In this document: piece after piece, positions 7,025 through 11,971 of the stretch
Numbering within the stretch: the stretch's first letter is position 1
How the letters are laid out: each line of letters begins with the position of its first letter
Assembly (NCBI GenBank): GCA_049610565.1
Contig: JBMYZR010000063.1
Span: forward strand, 1-11,971
DNA: 11,971 bases
DNA from: UBA8752 sp049610565
GTDB taxonomy: Bacteria; Bacteroidota; Bacteroidia; Flavobacteriales_D; Sanyastnellaceae
Direction of reading: 5' to 3'
Position numbers and translations under genes: made by a program
Notes under the pieces: generated by a model
What the model saw: only the letters and a program-made list of their open reading frames with translations
The model's database searches: none
What the model was told of the DNA's origin: nothing

Positions 7025-7054
7025 GCAAAAGGCGGCCCTTGGGCCGCCTTTTGC
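7025..7054. terminator. Bidirectional intrinsic terminator between convergent genes
   Basis: A perfect inverted repeat, GCAAAAGGCGGCCC / GGGCCGCCTTTTGC, is separated by only TT, so the real loop is probably CTTG or slightly larger. The T run of each strand is inside the outer stem. It lies 19 nt after the stop of the 486-aa gene and 21 nt after the rpoC stop on the other strand, and is likely shared by both. Confidence 0.88.
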
Positions 7055-7075
7055 ATTCAGTCAGGATGCGGTGGA

Positions 7076-10000
7076 TCACTCCACCACCTCGGCTTCCTCG
7101 GCGTTGGCCTCGGTCAGCTTGTCGAACTCATCCTGGGAGCCCACGATCATGTTGTGCCACTTCCGCACACCGGTACCGGCGGGGATGAGGTGACCCACGA
7201 TCACGTTCTCCTTGAGGCCACCGAGGTGGTCCTCCTTGGCGCTCACGGCGGCCTCGTTCAACACCTTCGTCGTCTCCTGGAAGGAGGCTGCGGAGATGAA
7301 GGACTTGGTCTGCAGCGACGCCCGGGTGATGCCCTGGAGCAGCGGACGGGCCGTCGCCGGCAGCGCCTCGCGGCCCTCGGCGAGCTTGCCGTCGTTGCGG
7401 CGGATGGCGCTGTTCTCATCGCGCAACTGGCGCGCGGAGACCATCTGTCCTTCCTTGAGGTCGGTGCTGTCGCCAGCGTCGGTGATGACCACCATGCCGA
7501 ACATGCGGTCGTTCTCGTCCATGAAGTCGGCCTTCTCGGCGAACTGCTTCTCGAGGAAACGCGTGTCGCCCGGATCCTCCACGACGACCTTCTTCATCAT
7601 CTGGCGGACGATGACCTCGAAGTGCTTGTCGTTGATCTTCACACCCTGGAGGCGGTACACCTCCTGGATCTCGTTGACGAGGTACTCCTGGACGGCCGTC
7701 GGCCCCTGGATGGCCAGGATGTCGGCCGGGGTCGTGGCGCCATCGGACATCGGCATGCCGGCCTTCACGAAGTCGTTCTCCTGAACGAGGATGTGCTTGG
7801 CCAGCGGCACGAGGTACTTGCGCTTCTCGCCGGTGCGGCTCTCCACGATGATTTCGCGGTTGCCCCGCTTGATCTTGCCGTAGGAGACGATGCCGTCCAC
7901 CTCCGACACGACGGCCGGGTTGGACGGGTTCCGCGCCTCGAAGAGCTCGGTCACCCGCGGCAGACCTCCCGTGATGTCACCGGACTTACCGGCCACACGC
8001 GGGATCTTGGCGAGGATGCGTCCGGTGCCCACCTTGTCGCCTTCCTGCACGCTGACGTGCGCGCCGACCGGCAGGGAGTACACCTTGAGCACCTCCTTCT
8101 TCGGCCCCACGATGTGGATGGCCGGGTTCTTCTTCTTGTCCTTGGTCTCGGTGATGACGATCTCACGGAAACCGGTCTGCTCGTCCAGCTCCTCGCGGTA
8201 GGTCACGCCCTCCTCGATCATGTCGAAGGCGACCGTTCCCTCCTCTTCGGAGATGATGGCGTTGTTGTAGGGGTCCCAGGTGCAGATGAGGTCGCCCTTC
8301 TTGATCTTCTTGCCCGCCTTGACGTGGAGCACACCACCGTAGGGCAGGTTGGTGGAGCTCAGCGTGATGCCGATCTCCTTGTCGACCACCTTGAATTCCG
8401 TGGAGCGGGACACCACGACCGTCTCGACCTCGCCATCGGGCGTGGTGCGCTGCACGGTGCGCAGGTCCTCGAGCTCGACCACACCGTCCTGGCGGGCCGT
8501 GATCTCGTTCTCATCGGAAATCTTCGAGGCCGTACCACCGACGTGGAACGTACGCAGCGTCAGCTGGGTACCGGGCTCCCCGATGGACTGGGCGGCGATC
8601 ACACCGACGGCCTCACCCTCCTGGACGAGGCGGTTGGTGCTCAACGCACGTCCGTAGCACTTGGCACAAACGCCCTTGCGGCTCTCGCAGGTCAGCACGG
8701 AACGCATCTCGACTTCGTCGATGCCGGCTTCCTCAATCTGGGCCGCGATGGCCTCGGTGAACTCCTCTCCGCCCGCGACGATCAGCTCGCCGGTCTCCGG
8801 GTGGTGAACGTCGAGGACCGACGTGCGGCCGATGATGCGGTCTCCCAGCGACTCCACGATCTCCTCGTTCTTGCGGAGTGCCGTGGCCGTCAGGCCGCGG
8901 ATGGTGCCGCAGTCCTGTTCGTGGATGATGACGTCCTGGGCCACGTCCACGAGACGACGCGTCAGGTAACCGGCGTCCGCCGTCTTCAACGCCGTGTCGG
9001 CCAGACCCTTCCGGGCACCGTGCGTGGAGATGAAGTACTCGAGGATGGACAGGCCCTCCTTGAAGTTGGACAGAATCGGGTTCTCAATGATGTCCTGACC
9101 GCCGGCTGCGCTGGACTTCTGCGGCTTGGCCATCAGACCCCGCATGCCGCTCAGCTGGCGGATCTGCTCCTTGGAACCACGGGCTCCGGAGTGCATCATC
9201 ATGTAGATGGAGTTGAAGCCCTGCTTGTCAGTCTCCAGGCGCTCCATCAGGATGTTGGTCAACCGCGAGTTGGTGTTGGTCCAGATGTCGATGATCTGGT
9301 TGTACCGCTCGTTGTTGGTGATGAGGCCCATGTTGTAGTTGTCCATCACCTCGCCGACACGCTCGTTGGCGCTGTCGACCAGCTTGACCTTCTCCGCCGG
9401 AATGATGATGTCATTCAGGTTGAAACTCAGGCCACCCTTGTACGCCATCGTGAAGCCGAGCTTCTTGATGTCGTCGAGGAACTGGACCGTGCGCGGCACG
9501 CCCACCGCCAACAGGACGTTGGAGATGATGCCCCGCAGGCTCTTCTTGGTGAGGAGCTCGTTGACGAAGCCAGCCTCGTTCGGCACGACCTCGTTGAACA
9601 GGACCCGCCCCACCGTCGTGTCGATGATGGACACATTGCCGGCGTGGTCTTCCCAGCGGACCTTGATGCCGGCGTGCAGCGCGGCGCGGCCTTCGTTGTA
9701 GGCGATGATGACCTCCTCCGGGGAGTAGAACGTCATGCCCTCACCCTGGACCGGCTCCTCCTTGGTGGACTTGCGCTCCTTGGTGATGTAGTACAGGCCG
9801 AGGACCATGTCCTGGGACGGAACCGTGATCGGCGCCCCGTTGGCCGGGTTGAGGATGTTGTGGCTGGCCAGCATGAGCAGCTGGGCCTCCAGGATGGCGG
9901 CCGGGCCGAGCGGCAGGTGCACAGCCATCTGGTCCCCGTCGAAGTCAGCGTTGAACGCCGTACAGGCCAGCGGGTGCAGCTGCAGGGCCTTGCCCTCGAT

Positions 10001-11374
10001 CATCTTGGGCTGGAAGGCCTGGATGCCGAGGCGGTGCAGGGTCGGAGCCCGGTTGAGCAGCACCGGGTGCGACTTCATCACGTTCTCGAGGATGTCCCAC
10101 ACGACGGGCTCCTTGGCGTCCACAATCTTCTTGGCGGACTTCACCGTCTTCACCACACCCCGCTCAATCATCTTGCGGATGATGAACGGCTTGTAGAGCT
10201 CGGCGGCCATGTTCTTCGGCATGCCGCATTCGTGAAGCTTCAGCTCCGGTCCCACGACGATGACGGAACGGGCGGAGTAGTCCACACGCTTACCGAGCAG
10301 GTTCTGGCGGAAACGGCCCTGCTTGCCCTTCAGGCTGTCGGACAGGGACTTCAGCGGGCGGTTGCTCTCCGTCTTGACGGCGGAGGACTTCCGGCTGTTG
10401 TCGAACAGGCTGTCCACGGCCTCCTGCAGCATCCGCTTCTCGTTCCGGAGGATCACGTCCGGGGCCTTGATCTCGATCAGGCGCTTCAGGCGGTTGTTCC
10501 GGATGATGACACGGCGGTACAGGTCATTGAGGTCGGACGTGGCGAAACGGCCACCGTCGAGCGGCACCAGCGGGCGCAGCTCCGGCGGAATCACCGGGAC
10601 GACCTTGACGATCATCCACTCCGGCTTGTTCTCCACGCGGTGGTTGGCATCCCGCAGGGCCTCCACCACTTGGAGGCGCTTCAGGGCCTCGTTCTTCCGC
10701 TGCTGGCTGGTCTCGGTGTTGGCCGCGTGGCGCAGGTCGAAGCTCAGCGTGTCGAGGTCGAGGTTGGCCAGCATGTCGTGCAGGGCCTCCGCGCCCATCT
10801 TGGCGACGAACTTGTTGGGGTCCTTCTCGTCCAGGTACTGGTTGTCCTTGGGCAGGGTGTCGAGGATGTCCAAGTACTCCTCTTCCGTGAGGAACTCGTT
10901 CACCTCCAGCGCCTCGCCGTCGGTCTTGGTCGCCACGCCCGGCTGGATCACCACGTAACGCTCGTAGTAGATGATCTGGTCGAGCTTCTTGGTCGGCAGG
11001 CCGAGCAGGTAGCCGATCTTGTTGGGCAGGCTCCGGAAGTACCAGATGTGCGCCACGGGAATCACGAGCTGGATGTGGCCCATGCGCTCGCGGCGGACCT
11101 TCTTTTCGGTCACCTCCACACCGCACCGGTCACAGACGATGCCCTTGTAGCGGATGCGCTTGTACTTGCCACAGTGGCACTCGTAGTCCTTGACGGGGCC
11201 GAAGATGCGCTCGCAGAAGAGGCCATCGCGCTCCGGCTTGTACGTCCGGTAGTTGATGGTCTCCGGCTTCAGCACCTCGCCATGGCTCTGCTCGAGGATT
11301 TCCTCGGGCGACGCCATGCTGATGCGGATCTTGTTGAAGTCGCTGGAGAGCTTCGGGGTCTTGTTGTTGGTCAT
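7076..11374 (-). CDS. rpoC: DNA-directed RNA polymerase subunit beta'
   Basis: This is the complete 1432-aa beta' subunit of core RNA polymerase, carrying half of the active centre. The N-terminal zinc site is Cys66, Cys68, Cys81, Cys84 (CHCGK...CDRC). The switch region GKRVDYSARSVIVVGP and RAPTLHRLGIQAF precede the catalytic NADFDGD at 475-481, with Mg-binding Asp477, Asp479 and Asp481. The bridge helix region begins near His785 (HGARKGLADTALK). The second zinc site is Cys822, Cys896, Cys903, Cys906. The trigger loop is QLTLRTFHVGG, in which Leu940, Arg941 and His944 align with E. coli Met932, Arg933 and His936. Length is normal for Bacteroidota and I see no frameshift or large insertion. 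The ATG at 11374 lies 35 nt after the rpoB stop, with AAGAG just upstream. It is co-transcribed with rpoB and ends at the 7025-7054 stem. Confidence 0.98.
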   Translation of the reverse strand: MTNNKTPKLSSDFNKIRISMASPEEILEQSHGEVLKPETINYRTYKPERDGLFCERIFGPVKDYECHCGKYKRIRYKGIVCDRCGVEVTEKKVRRERMGHIQLVIPVAHIWYFRSLPNKIGYLLGLPTKKLDQIIYYERYVVIQPGVATKTDGEALEVNEFLTEEEYLDILDTLPKDNQYLDEKDPNKFVAKMGAEALHDMLANLDLDTLSFDLRHAANTETSQQRKNEALKRLQVVEALRDANHRVENKPEWMIVKVVPVIPPELRPLVPLDGGRFATSDLNDLYRRVIIRNNRLKRLIEIKAPDVILRNEKRMLQEAVDSLFDNSRKSSAVKTESNRPLKSLSDSLKGKQGRFRQNLLGKRVDYSARSVIVVGPELKLHECGMPKNMAAELYKPFIIRKMIERGVVKTVKSAKKIVDAKEPVVWDILENVMKSHPVLLNRAPTLHRLGIQAFQPKMIEGKALQLHPLACTAFNADFDGDQMAVHLPLGPAAILEAQLLMLASHNILNPANGAPITVPSQDMVLGLYYITKERKSTKEEPVQGEGMTFYSPEEVIIAYNEGRAALHAGIKVRWEDHAGNVSIIDTTVGRVLFNEVVPNEAGFVNELLTKKSLRGIISNVLLAVGVPRTVQFLDDIKKLGFTMAYKGGLSFNLNDIIIPAEKVKLVDSANERVGEVMDNYNMGLITNNERYNQIIDIWTNTNSRLTNILMERLETDKQGFNSIYMMMHSGARGSKEQIRQLSGMRGLMAKPQKSSAAGGQDIIENPILSNFKEGLSILEYFISTHGARKGLADTALKTADAGYLTRRLVDVAQDVIIHEQDCGTIRGLTATALRKNEEIVESLGDRIIGRTSVLDVHHPETGELIVAGGEEFTEAIAAQIEEAGIDEVEMRSVLTCESRKGVCAKCYGRALSTNRLVQEGEAVGVIAAQSIGEPGTQLTLRTFHVGGTASKISDENEITARQDGVVELEDLRTVQRTTPDGEVETVVVSRSTEFKVVDKEIGITLSSTNLPYGGVLHVKAGKKIKKGDLICTWDPYNNAIISEEEGTVAFDMIEEGVTYREELDEQTGFREIVITETKDKKKNPAIHIVGPKKEVLKVYSLPVGAHVSVQEGDKVGTGRILAKIPRVAGKSGDITGGLPRVTELFEARNPSNPAVVSEVDGIVSYGKIKRGNREIIVESRTGEKRKYLVPLAKHILVQENDFVKAGMPMSDGATTPADILAIQGPTAVQEYLVNEIQEVYRLQGVKINDKHFEVIVRQMMKKVVVEDPGDTRFLEKQFAEKADFMDENDRMFGMVVITDAGDSTDLKEGQMVSARQLRDENSAIRRNDGKLAEGREALPATARPLLQGITRASLQTKSFISAASFQETTKVLNEAAVSAKEDHLGGLKENVIVGHLIPAGTGVRKWHNMIVGSQDEFDKLTEANAEEAEVVE

Positions 11375-11409
11375 CTCTTGGTGATCAATGAGTTAGAAGC
11401 AGGAGCAAC

Positions 11410-11971
11410 TCAGGCCTCGAGGGCCACGGTCAATCCCAATCCGCGCAATTCGTGCATGAGAACGTTGAAGGACTCCGGGATGCCGGGGGTCGGCATCGGG
11501 TCGCCCTTGACGATGGCCTCGTAGGTCTTGGCCCGGCCGACGACGTCGTCCGACTTGACCGTGAGGATCTCCTGGAGGATGTGGGAGGCACCGAAGGCCT
11601 CGAGGGCCCACACCTCCATCTCTCCGAAACGCTGTCCACCGAACTGGGCCTTACCCCCCAACGGCTGCTGGGTAATGAGGCTGTACGGACCGATGGAACG
11701 GGCGTGCATCTTGTCGTCCACCATGTGGCTCAGCTTGATCATGTAGATCACGCCGACCGTGGCGGGCTGGTCGAATCGCTCTCCGGTCTCCCCGTCGTAG
11801 AGGTGGGTCACACCGAAACTCGGCACGCCTGCCTTCTCGGTGTAGCCGGTGATCTGGTCGAGGCTCGCCCCGTCGAAAATCGGGGTGGCGAACTTCGTGC
11901 CCAGCTTCTGTCCCGCCCATCCGAGAACCGTCTCGTAAATCTGGCCGAGGTTCATCCGCGACGGGACGCCC
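11410..11971 (-). CDS. rpoB: DNA-directed RNA polymerase subunit beta, C-terminal part (cut by window edge)
   Basis: The last 186 codons of rpoB lie here; the 5' part lies beyond position 11971. The frame is open to the edge, so the methionine at 11955 (in GVPSRMNLGQ) is internal and not a start. The fragment contains the well-known C-terminal blocks of the beta subunit: GVPSRMNLGQI, the KLSHMVDDKMHARS segment, and GPYSLITQQPLGGKAQFGGQ followed by RFGEMEVWALEAFGA. These contact beta' and form part of the clamp and switch region. It ends with PGIPESFNVLMHELRGLGL and a short tail (TVALEA). It is upstream of rpoC in the same operon with a 35-nt spacer that holds no promoter or terminator I can see. 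Confidence 0.97.
   Translation of the reverse strand, partial: GVPSRMNLGQIYETVLGWAGQKLGTKFATPIFDGASLDQITGYTEKAGVPSFGVTHLYDGETGERFDQPATVGVIYMIKLSHMVDDKMHARSIGPYSLITQQPLGGKAQFGGQRFGEMEVWALEAFGASHILQEILTVKSDDVVGRAKTYEAIVKGDPMPTPGIPESFNVLMHELRGLGLTVALEA

Noticed and set aside
5398..7056. Minus-strand 552-codon open frame antisense to the 486-aa gene
   Set aside because: Low-complexity Val/Glu/Asp-rich translation typical of a complementary-frame shadow. It crosses the promoter region and the terminator, and the plus-strand frame has conserved-looking blocks.
7154..11524. Plus-strand open frame of 1456 codons antisense to rpoC and extending into rpoB
   Set aside because: It is a shadow. GC-rich codon use in rpoC leaves the opposite frame free of stops. 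Its translation is rich in His, Asp, Val, Leu and Arg, with no recognisable domain, while the minus strand encodes unmistakable RpoC.

Overview
The window looks like ordinary chromosome from a GC-rich member of the Bacteroidota. The support is a secreted subtilase with a type IX secretion (T9SS) C-terminal sorting domain (YPNP motif), three TAnnTTTG-type -7 promoter boxes of the Bacteroidota sigma factor, weak or absent Shine-Dalgarno sequences, and RpoB/RpoC of the form usual in that phylum. Genus or family cannot be fixed from sequence alone. I see no mobile element, CRISPR array, defence island, phage gene, or base-composition break.

Layout. (1) 37-2227, + strand: a T9SS-exported S8 serine protease, followed 13 nt later by a very basic small protein with a signal peptide. 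(2) 2244-2267: a bidirectional terminator, abutting a minus-strand tRNA-Thr(CGU) at 2269-2344 that has its own promoter box at 2374-2381. (3) 2429-5462, minus strand: a three-gene operon read as PhnP-like metallo-beta-lactamase-fold hydrolase, LpxL/HtrB-like lipid acyltransferase, and rarA (replication-associated recombination AAA+ ATPase). Both junctions are 4-nt ATGA overlaps. (4) 5463-5544: a compact divergent promoter region. (5) 5545-7005, + strand: a conserved soluble protein of unknown function, 486 aa. (6) 7025-7054: a bidirectional terminator between convergent units. (7) 7076-11971, minus strand: rpoC complete and the 3' end of rpoB.

The genes are mainly housekeeping: transcription core enzyme, a tRNA, DNA repair and envelope lipid synthesis. 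The less understood parts are the 486-aa unknown, the basic secreted protein beside the protease, and a hydrolase mRNA that appears to be nearly leaderless. I did not find a convincing new multi-gene system. No gene-free stretch exceeds about 85 bases.
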